This document shows positions 34,719 to 44,837 of a stretch of DNA of 64,000 bases, one piece after another. The notes beneath the pieces are model-generated. The model was not told the DNA's origin, made no database searches, and was given only the letters and a program-made list of their open reading frames with translations. How positions within the stretch are numbered: position 1 is the first letter of the stretch; each line of letters starts with the position of its first letter. Source of the stretch: Bacillus taeanensis (GTDB lineage Bacteria > Bacillota > Bacilli > Bacillales > UBA6769). Position numbers and translations under genes: made by a program. The stretch lies in contig NZ_QOCW01000001.1 of assembly GCF_003318295.1 (NCBI RefSeq), positions 124,001 through 188,000 on the forward strand. The letters are read 5' to 3'.

Positions 34719-36242
34719 ATGGCAAGTGTTTATACAGAAATTGAACGTTTGCTTCAATATGGATTAAAAAACAATTTAATCGGCAAATGGGATGTTGATT
34801 ATACACGAAATGCAATTTTAGAAGTGCTTCGTTTAGATGATTATGAAAAAGTTGAGATAAAAGACGAAAGTTTAGATTCTCCTGTTGAACCGTTAGAACA
34901 TATTTTAGAATGGGCTTTTGAAAACGGTCGATTAGAAGACAATACGGTCACATACCGAGATTTACTGGATACAAAGATTATGAGTTGTTTTGTCTCAAAA
35001 CCATCGGAAATTATTCGTAACTTTTATGAAACGTATGAAAACCCAGGACCGGAACAAGCGACAAAAGACTTTTATGAATTCTCTAAGAACACCCATTATA
35101 TTCGTCAAGATCGAATCGCCAAAAATGAACATTGGGTTGCGCCAACTGAATATGGGGATTTAGAAATTACGATTAACTTATCAAAGCCTGAAAAAGATCC
35201 GAAAGAAATTGCGGCAGCAAAAACAGCCAAACAAAGCTCTTACCCTAAATGTTTACTCTGTAAAGAAAATGTCGGATATGCGGGAAGAGTCAATCATCCA
35301 GCCCGCCAAAACCACCGCATTATACCTGTAGAATTAACAAATAGACAATGGTTTTTACAATACTCTCCATATGTTTATTATAATGAGCACTGTATCGTCT
35401 TTTTAGGTGAGCATGAGCCGATGAAAATTTCAAAACAAACATTCGAGCGTTTATTAGAGTTTGTTGAAAAATTTCCGCACTATTTTCTTGGTTCAAATGC
35501 TGATTTGCCGATTGTTGGCGGTTCGATTTTAAGTCATGATCATTTCCAAGGCGGAAGTCATGATTTTCCGATGGCAAAAGCTGAAATTGAAAAAGAGTTT
35601 ATAGTTAATGCCTTTCCTCATGTAACAGGCGGCATTGTAAAGTGGCCGATGTCTGTGATCCGCCTGCAAAGCGAAGATCGCGCTGAACTTGTTGAAGCAG
35701 CAAACTTTATCTATGAAACATGGAAAGGCTACAGTGATGAAAGGGTTAATGTACTCGCTTATTCAGGCGATGAGCCGCATAATACGGTAACACCGATTTC
35801 TAGAAAGCGCGATGGTAAATTTGAATTTGACCTTGTTCTAAGAAACAATCGTACAAATGATGAACATCCGCTTGGTATTTTCCACCCGCATCATGAAGTG
35901 CATCATATTAAGAAAGAAAATATCGGCTTAATTGAAGTAATGGGACTTGCAGTACTGCCTGGACGCCTAAAAGAAGAATTAAAGAAGCTTTCAGAACTGC
36001 TTGTAAAAGAAAATGCTGCAGAAGAAATTGAAAAACATGAAGAGATCGTCAAGCATTTAGAGTGGGCAAAAGAGATAAAAGGAAAATATGCTGATCTCAA
36101 TGGTTCAAATGCAGAGCAAATCGTGAAAGAAGAAGTAGGATTAAAGTTCTCGCAGGTGCTTGAACATGCTGGTGTATTTAAACGTAATGAAAGCGGAATA
36201 GCAGCATTTGAGAAGTTTACGGATACCTTAAATCAACAATAA
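34719..36242 (+). CDS. galT: Galactose-1-phosphate uridylyltransferase (Bacillus-type GalT)
   Basis: GalT exchanges UMP between UDP-glucose and galactose-1-phosphate, giving UDP-galactose and glucose-1-phosphate. The 507-residue length marks the firmicute class II enzyme, larger than the E. coli type. Typical segments are KCLLCKENVGYAGRVNHPAR, SILSHDHFQGGSHDFPMA with the histidine-rich site, and FHPHHEVHHIKKENIG. AAAGGAGATGGGAG lies upstream. It is separated from galE by 195 bases holding a possible small gene, and ends at a terminator. Confidence 0.95.
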   Translation: MASVYTEIERLLQYGLKNNLIGKWDVDYTRNAILEVLRLDDYEKVEIKDESLDSPVEPLEHILEWAFENGRLEDNTVTYRDLLDTKIMSCFVSKPSEIIRNFYETYENPGPEQATKDFYEFSKNTHYIRQDRIAKNEHWVAPTEYGDLEITINLSKPEKDPKEIAAAKTAKQSSYPKCLLCKENVGYAGRVNHPARQNHRIIPVELTNRQWFLQYSPYVYYNEHCIVFLGEHEPMKISKQTFERLLEFVEKFPHYFLGSNADLPIVGGSILSHDHFQGGSHDFPMAKAEIEKEFIVNAFPHVTGGIVKWPMSVIRLQSEDRAELVEAANFIYETWKGYSDERVNVLAYSGDEPHNTVTPISRKRDGKFEFDLVLRNNRTNDEHPLGIFHPHHEVHHIKKENIGLIEVMGLAVLPGRLKEELKKLSELLVKENAAEEIEKHEEIVKHLEWAKEIKGKYADLNGSNAEQIVKEEVGLKFSQVLEHAGVFKRNESGIAAFEKFTDTLNQQ

Positions 36243-36248
36243 CATGCA

Positions 36249-36287
36249 AGAGAGCAATGATGAGTTAAAATCACTGCTCTCTTTTTT
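36249..36287 (+). terminator. Terminator of galKET
   Basis: AGAGAGCAATGA pairs with TCACTGCTCTCT, followed by TTTT. Confidence 0.75.
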
Positions 36288-36306
36288 AGATTTCCTTAAA
36301 AATATC

Positions 36307-37200
36307 TTAATCAATGATTAAGTGATCAATCGGTACAATATCTTTTCCTTCCCGAAATTGACCTGCTGAAGTTCCGACAGCTTTTCGAAAAACTTTATTA
36401 AAGTAATTGCCGTTAGAATAACCGGTTTTAAGAGCAACTTCTTCAATAGAAAAATCAGTTTGTCGCAGTAGTTCAACTGCTTTTTCCATTCTTACTTTTG
36501 TTAAATAGTGAAGAGGGGTCATATTAAAGTGTTTACGAAATTGCTTTATAAAGTAAAACCTCGACAGTTCAACTTTTTCTGCAATATCATTTAATGTAAT
36601 TTGCTCATGATAATGTGTATTCATATAAGTAATCGCCCTCATTATATTGTCAGGAATGGCATGTTCAACCTTTTCAATATTTTTAGCAAACCGATAGCAT
36701 TCCATAATAAATTCATAGGCTTTTGCTGAAGCTGTATAACCATCCTTAAGCTGTTTCATACTTGTTTCTCTATAGAGATTGATAAGAAGTTGAATAACAG
36801 TCGAATGTGGTGACAAGGTAACGACAGGTCCTGCTTTTCTGTTAATAAACTCCCAACATCTAAAAGCTTCTTTTCCGGTAAGTGTAATAAAAATAAATTC
36901 CCATTCTTCACTATCTTCAGGGAGAAAGTAATGATGCTCGCTTGGAATTGTTACTAAAAAAGCTTGTCCTTTTGTTAAAGGATATGATTGACCTTCGATT
37001 TCTAACGTTCCCTTTCCAGAGAGGGTGTATTGAAAGACACACACTCCTAACTCTTTTCGTTTTAACCCATTCCAGTTATAAGCAGTAGAAGTTTGTTTTT
37101 CTAAGCCAATTGACCATATATTTGCAAGATTGTTTTCAGGTTGTTCTGAAAAACGAAATCCGTAGTTTCCGAAACTTATGTCACCTTTTGTGTAAGACAA
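36307..37200 (-). CDS. AraC-family regulator of melA (MsmR/RafR-like)
   Basis: A 297-residue activator with an N-terminal cupin-type sugar-binding domain (LSGKGTLEIEGQSYPLTKGQAFL near residues 70-90) and two C-terminal helix-turn-helix motifs: LNDIAEKVELSRFYFIKQF and IEEVALKTGYSNGNYFNKVF. The TTG at 37200 is preferred, with GGAGGG seven bases before it; the frame opens at 37221. It diverges from melA over a 145-base region with a cre-like site, so it most likely activates melA in response to melibiose or related sugars. Confidence 0.87.
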   Translation of the reverse strand: MSYTKGDISFGNYGFRFSEQPENNLANIWSIGLEKQTSTAYNWNGLKRKELGVCVFQYTLSGKGTLEIEGQSYPLTKGQAFLVTIPSEHHYFLPEDSEEWEFIFITLTGKEAFRCWEFINRKAGPVVTLSPHSTVIQLLINLYRETSMKQLKDGYTASAKAYEFIMECYRFAKNIEKVEHAIPDNIMRAITYMNTHYHEQITLNDIAEKVELSRFYFIKQFRKHFNMTPLHYLTKVRMEKAVELLRQTDFSIEEVALKTGYSNGNYFNKVFRKAVGTSAGQFREGKDIVPIDHLIID

Positions 37201-37243
37201 TATATTACCCTCCAATAACACTATATTACCGTTGTTATTATAT

Positions 37244-37257
37244 TGTAAGCGATTTAT
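37244..37257 (+). promoter_or_regulatory. cre-like site between the AraC regulator gene and melA
   Basis: TGTAAGCGATTTAT has the conserved TG-AA-CG half of a cre site but ends AT rather than CA, just like the one upstream of the LacI gene. It is well placed for carbon catabolite repression of melA or its regulator. Confidence 0.4.
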
Positions 37258-37345
37258 TATAGTTATAACAGAGAAATATGAATAAATAGAATAATCTTAT
37301 TCTTAGATCTCAAAAACAATTTATTACTTATAAGGAGGAAATGAT

Positions 37346-38674
37346 ATGTCTAAAATTACGTTTCTTGGAGCAGGAAGTACGATCTTTGCAAAAAATGTGC
37401 TTGGGGATTGTATGCTGGTGCCCGCATTACAAGGTTTTGAATTTGCACTCTATGACATTAATGAACAGCGCTTGAAAGACTCGGAAAATATGTTAATTAA
37501 TTTAAAAAACAATTTTAAAAGCAGTATAAAAATTAAAGCATATGGAGATCGTAAAGAAGCATTAAGAGGTGCTAAATATGTTATCAATGCGATTCAAGTA
37601 GGCGGCTATAAGCCAAGCACGGTAATTGATTTTGAAATTCCAAAAAAATATGGTCTTCGTCAAACAATTGCCGATACGGTTGGGATTGGCGGCATTTTTC
37701 GTTCACTTCGAACCATTCCTGTCTTATTTGATTTTGCGAAAGATATAGAAGAGGTTTGCCCTGATGCATGGTTTTTAAATTATACAAATCCAATGGCAGT
37801 CTTAACAGGATCAATGCTTCATCATACGAATGTAAAAACAGTTGGATTGTGTCATAGTGTACAAGTTTGTACGAAAGATTTATTTGCATCACTTGGGATG
37901 AACGCAGATGGTATAGAGGAAAAAATCGCGGGAATTAATCACATGGCATGGCTTTTAGAAGTAAAACGAGATGGCAAAGACTTATACCCGGAAATTAAAA
38001 GACGGGCAAAAGAAAAGCAGCAATCAAAGCATAATGACATGATTCGTTTTGAATTAATGGATAAGTTCGGTTATTATGTAACGGAATCTTCTGAGCATAA
38101 TGCTGAATATCATCCTTATTTCATTAAATCAAAGTATCCAGAACTTATTGAAAAGTTCAATATTCCACTTGATGAATATCCACGCCGCTGTATTGAGCAA
38201 ATTGCCAATTGGGAGGAAATGAGAGAACAAGTTGTTCATAATAACCAATTAACACATGAACGCTCAAAAGAATACGGTTCAAGAATTATCGAAGCAATTG
38301 AGACAAATGCACCATTTAAGTTTGGCGGCAATGTCTTAAATACAGGCCGATTAATTAGCAATCTTCCAGAAAAAGCAGTTGTTGAAGTACCATGTGTAGC
38401 GGATAGAAGCGGAATTACGCCTTGTTATGTTGGCGATCTTCCGGAGCAGCTTGCAGCCCTTAACCGCACTAATATTAATACACAGCTGTTAACAATCGAA
38501 GCTGCTGTGACGAGAAAAAAAGAGGCTGTTTATCAAGCGGCGATGCTCGATCCGCATACGGCTGCTGAATTATCGTTAGATGAGATTGTGGCAATGTGTG
38601 ATGATTTAATGGAAGCGCATGGGGATTGGCTGCCAAGTTTTGAAGGTAACAGATCGAAAATTTCCGTACAATAA
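37346..38674 (+). CDS. melA: Alpha-galactosidase, GH4 (MelA)
   Basis: A 442-residue NAD+- and manganese-dependent alpha-galactosidase that works by a redox-elimination mechanism. The NAD loop is FLGAGSTIFAKN near the N-terminus; NYTNPMA (about 145-151), the metal ligands C169 in GLCHSV and H199 in GINHMAW, and the TVGIGGIFRSLR loop are all present. Family GH4 is unrelated to GH36, so the island has two different alpha-galactosidases. AAGGAGGAAA precedes the ATG. It is monocistronic and convergent with menC. Confidence 0.94.
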   Translation: MSKITFLGAGSTIFAKNVLGDCMLVPALQGFEFALYDINEQRLKDSENMLINLKNNFKSSIKIKAYGDRKEALRGAKYVINAIQVGGYKPSTVIDFEIPKKYGLRQTIADTVGIGGIFRSLRTIPVLFDFAKDIEEVCPDAWFLNYTNPMAVLTGSMLHHTNVKTVGLCHSVQVCTKDLFASLGMNADGIEEKIAGINHMAWLLEVKRDGKDLYPEIKRRAKEKQQSKHNDMIRFELMDKFGYYVTESSEHNAEYHPYFIKSKYPELIEKFNIPLDEYPRRCIEQIANWEEMREQVVHNNQLTHERSKEYGSRIIEAIETNAPFKFGGNVLNTGRLISNLPEKAVVEVPCVADRSGITPCYVGDLPEQLAALNRTNINTQLLTIEAAVTRKKEAVYQAAMLDPHTAAELSLDEIVAMCDDLMEAHGDWLPSFEGNRSKISVQ

Positions 38675-38682
38675 AAACAAAC

Positions 38683-38719
38683 ACTCTTCCAACCCAATTG
38701 AAGCGGTTGGAAGAGTATT
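38683..38719. terminator. Shared terminator of melA and menC
   Basis: ACTCTTCCAACC pairs perfectly with GGTTGGAAGAGT; T-rich sequence occurs on both sides. Confidence 0.85.
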
Positions 38720-38730
38720 TATAATAACAA

Positions 38731-39840
38731 TTAATTTGTAAATGTTTTTTGATAAAGTGTTACCCTTGTTAATTCATTACGCTTCACTTCAAATCCAATC
38801 CCGGGAGCTGTTGGTACATCAATCAGACCATTCTTTACTACAACTTCTGGTTCAATAATATCTTTATGCCAGTAGCGTGCTGAACCTGACGTATCTCCAG
38901 GCAGTGTAAAATGCTCAAGGGTTGTAAGAGCGATATTATGTGCGCGTCCAATTCCTGACTCAAGCATGCCGCCGCACCACACGGCAATATCGTGATCGCG
39001 GCAGTAATCATGAATTTTAATCGTTTCACTAATTCCGCCAAGTCTGCCAATTTTAAGGTTTATCACTTTACAGCTGTTTAACTCAATCGCTTTTCTCGCA
39101 TCATCAAACGATGTAATGCTTTCATCTAAACAGATAGGTGTTTTTATTGCCTTCTGAAGTTTGGCGTGATCAACGATATCATCCACGCTCAAAGGTTGTT
39201 CAATCATCATTAAATGATAGTGATCAAGTTCCTTTAAAGCGTCTATATCGTTTAACGTATAAGCAGAGTTTGCGTCAGCCATAAGCGGAAGGTCAGGAAA
39301 ATGTTTTCGGATAACCTCAACTTGTTCCACATCATAACTTGGTTTAATTTTAATTTTAATACGTTTATAGCCTTCAGAAAGATAATCTTCAATTTTATCA
39401 ATCAGTGCATCTGTAGAAGACTGAATACCAATTGCGGCACCAACTTCAATTTGAGCTTTGTTTCCTCCAAGTGCTGATGCAAGAGTAATATTGCGGCGCT
39501 TGGCGTATAAATCCCATACAGCTTCTTCCAGCGCGGCTTTTGCCATGTTGTTGCGGCGAATGGGTGAGAAGAGTGTTGTTAACTCATTAGGGTGATCAAT
39601 ATTCGTCTTAAATAAAAGTGGAATTAAAAAGTCTTCCATCATATGCCAAGCTGTTTTAACCGTTTCTTCTGTATACCATGGCGAAGCGAAAGCAGCACAT
39701 TCTCCCCAGCCAACAATTCCGTTCTCATCAATCATTTCAACGATAATAAAATCTCTGTCCGTTGTTTCCCCGTAACTTGTTGTAAAAGGGGAGACGAGCG
39801 GCATTTGAATATGATGCAGGATAATTTGTTTAATTTCCAT
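38731..39840 (-). CDS. menC: o-Succinylbenzoate synthase
   Basis: MenC dehydrates SHCHC to o-succinylbenzoate in menaquinone synthesis. The 369-residue enolase-superfamily protein has the capping domain with SPFTTSYGETTDRDF, the catalytic KIKIK lysines near residue 163, the metal ligands in MADANSAY, IEQPL and LDESI, and the second lysine in INLKIGRLGG. It is the last gene of menFDHBEC, starting 11 bases after menE, and ends at a terminator shared with melA. Confidence 0.95.
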   Translation of the reverse strand: MEIKQIILHHIQMPLVSPFTTSYGETTDRDFIIVEMIDENGIVGWGECAAFASPWYTEETVKTAWHMMEDFLIPLLFKTNIDHPNELTTLFSPIRRNNMAKAALEEAVWDLYAKRRNITLASALGGNKAQIEVGAAIGIQSSTDALIDKIEDYLSEGYKRIKIKIKPSYDVEQVEVIRKHFPDLPLMADANSAYTLNDIDALKELDHYHLMMIEQPLSVDDIVDHAKLQKAIKTPICLDESITSFDDARKAIELNSCKVINLKIGRLGGISETIKIHDYCRDHDIAVWCGGMLESGIGRAHNIALTTLEHFTLPGDTSGSARYWHKDIIEPEVVVKNGLIDVPTAPGIGFEVKRNELTRVTLYQKTFTN

Positions 39841-39851
39841 GTTTCACCGCC

Positions 39852-41327
39852 TTATGTCATTGGAAGAAGTGGTAACAGCTCTCGTCGCAACAATTTGTTT
39901 GAAGCATTCCTAGGAAGTTCTTTTACAAAGTAAATCTTTTTTGGTACTTTGTAGCGCGCTAATCTTTCGGAGCAGTATGAGATTAACTCTTCTTCAGATA
40001 ATGTATTGGTTTTTGAAACAATAAATCCGATTGGAACCTGTCCCCATTGATCATCCTTCAATCCAGTAACACCGGCTTCCAAAACATGTGGATGTGATAA
40101 AAGAACGGCTTCAATTTCAGCCGGATAAATATTTTCTCCGCCTGAAATAATTAAATCACTTCTCCGATCAATTACATATAAAAAGCCTTCTTCATCTAAA
40201 TAGCCTAAATCCCCTGTATAAAGCCAGCCGTTTTGGATCGCTTCCTTTGTAGCACCTTCTCGATTTAAATAGCCTTTTGTAATCGTAGGGCCTTTTACGA
40301 CAATCTCCCCAATTTCGTTTGGTGAAGCAGCTTTTTTATCTTTCTCAATTTTTAATTCATTTGTAAACAGCGGCTTTCCGGCAGAACCGAGCTTTGCTAA
40401 CATATATTCAGAAGATAGTGTGACAACTTGTGAAGCCGTTTCGGTCATCCCGTATGTTTGATAAACAGGTATATTTTTCTCTTTACAAACTTCAAGAAGC
40501 GGCAGTGGAGCGGGACCACCACCTAACAGCGCACAGCGAAATGTTTTAGGATAGCTTTGATCGAGAGTATAAAGCATCTTTGAAAGCATGGCGCTGACAA
40601 CAGAAACAATAGTAACTCTTTCATTAATAATCGCTGCATTTACTTTTTGAGCTTCAAAGCGTTCGTGAATAATGACCGAACTGCCGTAGATGACACCGCG
40701 AATTAAAATCGACAATCCGCTCATATGAAACAGTGGGACAGCACAAAGCCAGCAATCATTTTCATGAAGACCCAAGTTTAAGGATGAGTTAACAGCGCTC
40801 CACCAATGGTTACCGTATGTAAGCATGACTCCTTTTGGTTTACCTGTTGTTCCTGATGTATACATAATCGTATGAAGATCATCTAATAAAATTTCCGTTT
40901 GTAATGGTACTTCAAGAGGGACTAAGCTTGTTAACGTTTCATAAGTTGTGAGTTTTAGTTCAGGAAGATCTTTAGAAATTGTTTTTACTGATTCAGAAAA
41001 TGATTGATCGTAAAATAGAAGATCTGCCTGACAATCTTTTAATTGAAAAATTAGTTCATTAGGTGTTAATCGATTGTTAAGCGGTACGATTACAGCACCG
41101 AGATATTGAAGGGCATGAATAATTGCTGCTGTCTGAATGCTGTTTTCAACAAGAAGAGCCGTAAAATCTCCTTTTTTAATACCAATTGATGCAAATTGTT
41201 TAGCGAAAGTTTGAGCGCGTTCATCGAGTTTTTTAAAGGTCCATGATTCATTCTCTGTACGAAGAGCAATTCGGTTTGGTGTGGCCGATGCACGTTTATA
41301 AAGCCAATTAGGAATTGTTTCTGGCAT
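39852..41327 (-). CDS. menE: o-Succinylbenzoate-CoA ligase
   Basis: MenE activates o-succinylbenzoate with ATP and CoA. The 491-residue ANL-family ligase has the P-loop TIMYTSGTTGKPKGV (about residues 151-165), the A5 motif YQTYGMTETAS, the hinge/A7-A8 region WLYTGDLGYLDEEGFLYVIDR and the C-terminal lysine in LPRNASNKLLRR. AAGGAGAG precedes the ATG. An 80-base gap with a hairpin separates it from menB. Confidence 0.95.
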   Translation of the reverse strand: MPETIPNWLYKRASATPNRIALRTENESWTFKKLDERAQTFAKQFASIGIKKGDFTALLVENSIQTAAIIHALQYLGAVIVPLNNRLTPNELIFQLKDCQADLLFYDQSFSESVKTISKDLPELKLTTYETLTSLVPLEVPLQTEILLDDLHTIMYTSGTTGKPKGVMLTYGNHWWSAVNSSLNLGLHENDCWLCAVPLFHMSGLSILIRGVIYGSSVIIHERFEAQKVNAAIINERVTIVSVVSAMLSKMLYTLDQSYPKTFRCALLGGGPAPLPLLEVCKEKNIPVYQTYGMTETASQVVTLSSEYMLAKLGSAGKPLFTNELKIEKDKKAASPNEIGEIVVKGPTITKGYLNREGATKEAIQNGWLYTGDLGYLDEEGFLYVIDRRSDLIISGGENIYPAEIEAVLLSHPHVLEAGVTGLKDDQWGQVPIGFIVSKTNTLSEEELISYCSERLARYKVPKKIYFVKELPRNASNKLLRRELLPLLPMT

Positions 41328-41351
41328 AAAAAATCTCTCCTTATAGACAAA

Positions 41352-41384
41352 ATCAGCTTGATGAATGGTTCATCAAGCTGACTG
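41352..41384 (-). terminator. Attenuator-like hairpin between menB and menE
   Basis: Read leftward, AGCTTGATGAA and TTCATCAAGCT form an 11-bp stem followed by GATTTTGTC. The short U-tract suggests partial termination, which would keep menE and menC below menB. Confidence 0.6.
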
Positions 41385-41407
41385 GTTATAGATTCTATCA
41401 TTTCGAT

Positions 41408-42226
41408 TTAAGGAAAACGCGGGAACTGTTTGAAATCCGGTTTACGCTTTTCTTTAAACGCGTCGCGGCCTTCTTTTGCTTCATCTGTTGTATAGTAAAG
41501 AAGTGTTGCGTCACCACCGAACTGCTGAAGACCAGCAAGACCGTCTGTATCAGCATTAAAGGATGCTTTTAAGAAGCGAAGAGCTGTTGGACTTTTTTCA
41601 AGCATTTCTTCTGCCCACTGAATGGTTTCTTCTTCAAGTTTTTCAAGCGGTACAACTGTGTTAACAAGTCCCATCTTAAGTGCTTCTTCGGCATTGTATT
41701 GACGGCATAAGAACCAAATTTCACGCGCCTTTTTATGGCCAACGATACGCGCTAAATAACCTGCACCATATCCTGCGTCAAAGCTTCCTACTTTAGGACC
41801 AGTTTGGCCGAATACTGCGTTATCAGCAGCAATCGTTAAGTCACATATAACATGAAGGACATGACCGCCGCCAATTGCGTAACCTGCAACCATGGCGATA
41901 ACTGGTTTTGGAACCGTACGAATTAAACGCTGTAAATCAAGTACGTTTAAGCGAGGGATTTGATCATCGCCTACATATCCGCCGTGACCGCGTACTTTTT
42001 GGTCGCCGCCGGAGCAGAATGCTTTTCCGCCTGCACCTGTTAAAATAATAACGCCAACTTCTGAATCGTCACGCGCATATGCAAATGCATCAATTAGTTC
42101 GTGTACTGTTTTTGGGGTGAAGGCATTATGCACTTCCGGACGATTAATTGTAATTTTTGCAATGCCGTTATATGTTTCATATAAAATCTCATCATAGCGG
42201 CGTTCTGCTTTCCATTCAACTGCCAT
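41408..42226 (-). CDS. menB: 1,4-Dihydroxy-2-naphthoyl-CoA synthase
   Basis: MenB closes the naphthoquinone ring by a Dieckmann-type condensation of o-succinylbenzoyl-CoA. The 272-residue crotonase-fold protein shows [19 protein letters not shown], the oxyanion-hole segment [17 protein letters not shown] and the MenB-type [16 protein letters not shown] loop. AAAGGAGG precedes the ATG. It sits between menH and menE in the usual operon order. Confidence 0.97.
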   Translation of the reverse strand: MAVEWKAERRYDEILYETYNGIAKITINRPEVHNAFTPKTVHELIDAFAYARDDSEVGVIILTGAGGKAFCSGGDQKVRGHGGYVGDDQIPRLNVLDLQRLIRTVPKPVIAMVAGYAIGGGHVLHVICDLTIAADNAVFGQTGPKVGSFDAGYGAGYLARIVGHKKAREIWFLCRQYNAEEALKMGLVNTVVPLEKLEEETIQWAEEMLEKSPTALRFLKASFNADTDGLAGLQQFGGDATLLYYTTDEAKEGRDAFKEKRKPDFKQFPRFP

Positions 42227-42255
42227 ATTGATTTCCTCCTTTTAATCATTAAAAA

Positions 42256-43068
42256 CTAGGACACTGTATGTAAATAGTCCACTATTATTGTAACAAAAGT
42301 TTGTGGAGATTCTAGATGAATTGCATGTCCTGCCTGTGAAATTTTTTTAATTTGAGCATTTTGGAGCAGATTTTTCATTTTTTCTGCAATGACACAAAAT
42401 TTTTCATCTTTTTCTCCCACGACGAGAAGAATAGGTATCTCCAATGAAGAAAGTTTGTCCCAAAGAGAGGGCTGAATTCCTGTACCCATTCCCTGCAGGC
42501 TGTTTGCAAGTCCAACTATATTATTGTTTAAACGTTCTTTTCTTAGCTTGTCCTGAACTTTGTCAGGTAATGCTTTTTGAGTGTTAAAAAGGGGAATGTT
42601 TTCCCATTTTTCCACAAATGCTTTAATGCCGTTTTCTTTAATAAAATTCGCTAAGGTTTCATCCTGTTTGACACGGGTCTCCTGCTCTTCCTTTGTTTCT
42701 AATCCAGGGGAGCTGCTTTCTAGGATCAATTTGTTTACACGTTCAGGGTATTTGTGCGCAAAATATAAAGCAAGACGTCCTCCCATTGAATAGCCAACTA
42801 TATTGATCTTTTCAATTTCAAGCTGATTTAATAATGAAAGAAGATCGGCTGAAACATTTTCCATTGTATAACGTGCTGCGTTTTCTGGAGATTGAGAAAG
42901 TCCATGACCGATAATATCAATTGTAATAACTTTATGTTTTTTCGTCAGCATTGGAAGAAAAGGAGCCCATGTTTGAAGACTGCCGGTAAAGCCATGAAGA
43001 AGAAGGAGAGGAGGTCCCTCTCCTTCAATTTCAACATAATACGAAACATCGTTTAATGTTACAATCAT
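42256..43068 (-). CDS. menH: SHCHC synthase (MenH)
   Basis: MenH removes pyruvate from SEPHCHC to form SHCHC. The 270-residue alpha/beta hydrolase has LLLHGFTGSLQTW near the N-terminus, the nucleophile elbow VGYSMGGRLA (serine about residue 94) and the catalytic histidine in QAGHAIHLESP. Its start overlaps the end of menD by four bases, showing tight coupling. The older B. subtilis name is ytxM. Confidence 0.93.
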   Translation of the reverse strand: MIVTLNDVSYYVEIEGEGPPLLLLHGFTGSLQTWAPFLPMLTKKHKVITIDIIGHGLSQSPENAARYTMENVSADLLSLLNQLEIEKINIVGYSMGGRLALYFAHKYPERVNKLILESSSPGLETKEEQETRVKQDETLANFIKENGIKAFVEKWENIPLFNTQKALPDKVQDKLRKERLNNNIVGLANSLQGMGTGIQPSLWDKLSSLEIPILLVVGEKDEKFCVIAEKMKNLLQNAQIKKISQAGHAIHLESPQTFVTIIVDYLHTVS

Positions 43069-44837
43069 GAATTTTCAGCTCCTAATAAAGTGCTTTTTGC
43101 AGCTTTTTTTACAGCTTCCCAAATTTCATGATGTTTAACGGCATTGTCATTTCGATCTGTTGGTACTTCAATGACATTTAGTCCTTTTCCGCTCAGGCTT
43201 TCTTTAACAACACTTCTAAAATCTTCCCACGAAGAAACTCGAGTGAAGTTTCCGTTATACATCGTAACCGTGTGTTCAAAATCAAGCCCAATTGGTGTGC
43301 CAAATAGTTTTTCAAAGTGCTCGCTTTCTTTTGATTGCGGTAAGAAAGAAAAAATACCGCCGCCATCATTGTTAAGAACAATAATCGTAATAGTTAATTC
43401 ATGAAGTTTGGCGGCTAACAGGCCGTTTAAATCATGATAAAAAGATAAATCGCCAATTACAAGAACGAGCGGCTCGCCATTTGTGCTTGCTCCAAGAGCG
43501 CTTGAAATAATGCCATCAATGCCATTTGCGCCGCGGTTTGCCATTGTACGGACATTTAACTCATTTGTAAGAAAGAATGTATCAAGATCTCTTACAGGCA
43601 TACTGTTTCCTACAAACAATGTGCTGTTAGGTGGAAGAAGTTTTGTAAGCTCAGGAAATACTTGTCCTTCAAAAAAAAGGTTAGTTTCACTTTTGAGCTC
43701 CAGGACTTCTTTTGCTTTTTCATTTATCGAAAGCCACTGTTGTCCCCAATTTGTACTTTGTGCTTGTCCATTTTCATTTTTATGGATACTTTCAATTAAC
43801 CCCTCACAAAATGTTTCAGGATTTGTATAAATCATCTCTGAAGCAAGTAAAGTCGGCTCTCTCCATCCTTTTCCTTCATCTACAATAATTTGACGACATG
43901 CCGGGTGTTTCTTTATATATAAAAGAAATGCTTTTGAAACAGGCATGGCACCAAAGCGTATAATCACTTCTGGTTTTAGAGTTGTTGATACGGTTTCTTC
44001 TTTTAAAAAGGCGTCATAACTCTCAATGACCCAACGTTTATCATGCGATCCACTTCGAAGTTGTGAAAGAGGGTCAGCAAGAATCGGAAATTTTAGTGTT
44101 TCAGAAAGCGCTGTGACTGCCTGGATATATTGATTGTTATAATCGGGTCCGCATACAATTAATCCGCACTTTCCGTTTATTTCTTTCATGAGTTGGTCAA
44201 ACTGATAGTTGGAAAGTGAATTTTTTCCTTCTAAAACGGTTGTATATTGCTGCCTCTTTTGACGGCCATTTTCCCATAAAGAGGGGAGCGCTAAGTTTGG
44301 TATTAACGGTTCGCGAAATGGAAAATTTAAATGAACAGGTCCAGCAGGTGCTGTTAAAGTTGCTGCCGCTGCTCGTGCTGCCATTTTTCGTGCATAGATT
44401 ATCATATGACTGCTTTCTTCAGGAAGAGACATATCTGCAAACCATTTTGGGTATTTACCAAATAAATCAACTTGATGAATTGCTTGCGGTGCTCCAACAT
44501 CACGCAGTTCATGCGGGCGATCTGCCGTTATGACCAACAGTGGAACTCGATCATAGTGGGCTTCAATAACAGCTGGATAATAATTTGCTGCCGCTGTTCC
44601 TGATGTACATAAAAGAGCCACAGCCTCATTTTTTGCTTTGGCGATTCCTAACGCAAAAAAGCCTGCAGAACGCTCATCAATATGCATCCATACATTGAGA
44701 GACGGATGAGCAGACATTAATAAGGCAAGTGGAGTGGAACGTGATCCTGGGCTGATCACGACATGAGTTATGCCGCTGTGAACGAGTTCATCGACAAAGG
44801 CGCCTCCGTAAGCTGCAAGTGTGTCTTGCATCGTCAT
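43065..44837 (-). CDS. menD: SEPHCHC synthase (MenD)
   Basis: MenD is the thiamine-diphosphate enzyme that joins 2-oxoglutarate and isochorismate. The 590-residue protein has the N-terminal pyrimidine domain with VISPGSRSTPLAL and the C-terminal cofactor motif LVIGDLSFYHDLNGLLAAK ending in VLNNDGGGIF. Its start overlaps the menF stop as ATGA and its end overlaps menH. Length and motifs are normal. Confidence 0.96.
   Translation of the reverse strand: MTMQDTLAAYGGAFVDELVHSGITHVVISPGSRSTPLALLMSAHPSLNVWMHIDERSAGFFALGIAKAKNEAVALLCTSGTAAANYYPAVIEAHYDRVPLLVITADRPHELRDVGAPQAIHQVDLFGKYPKWFADMSLPEESSHMIIYARKMAARAAAATLTAPAGPVHLNFPFREPLIPNLALPSLWENGRQKRQQYTTVLEGKNSLSNYQFDQLMKEINGKCGLIVCGPDYNNQYIQAVTALSETLKFPILADPLSQLRSGSHDKRWVIESYDAFLKEETVSTTLKPEVIIRFGAMPVSKAFLLYIKKHPACRQIIVDEGKGWREPTLLASEMIYTNPETFCEGLIESIHKNENGQAQSTNWGQQWLSINEKAKEVLELKSETNLFFEGQVFPELTKLLPPNSTLFVGNSMPVRDLDTFFLTNELNVRTMANRGANGIDGIISSALGASTNGEPLVLVIGDLSFYHDLNGLLAAKLHELTITIIVLNNDGGGIFSFLPQSKESEHFEKLFGTPIGLDFEHTVTMYNGNFTRVSSWEDFRSVVKESLSGKGLNVIEVPTDRNDNAVKHHEIWEAVKKAAKSTLLGAENS

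Noticed and set aside
39643..39933. 96-codon frame opposite menC/menE
   Set aside because: Antisense shadow of two well-supported men genes, with low-complexity coding.
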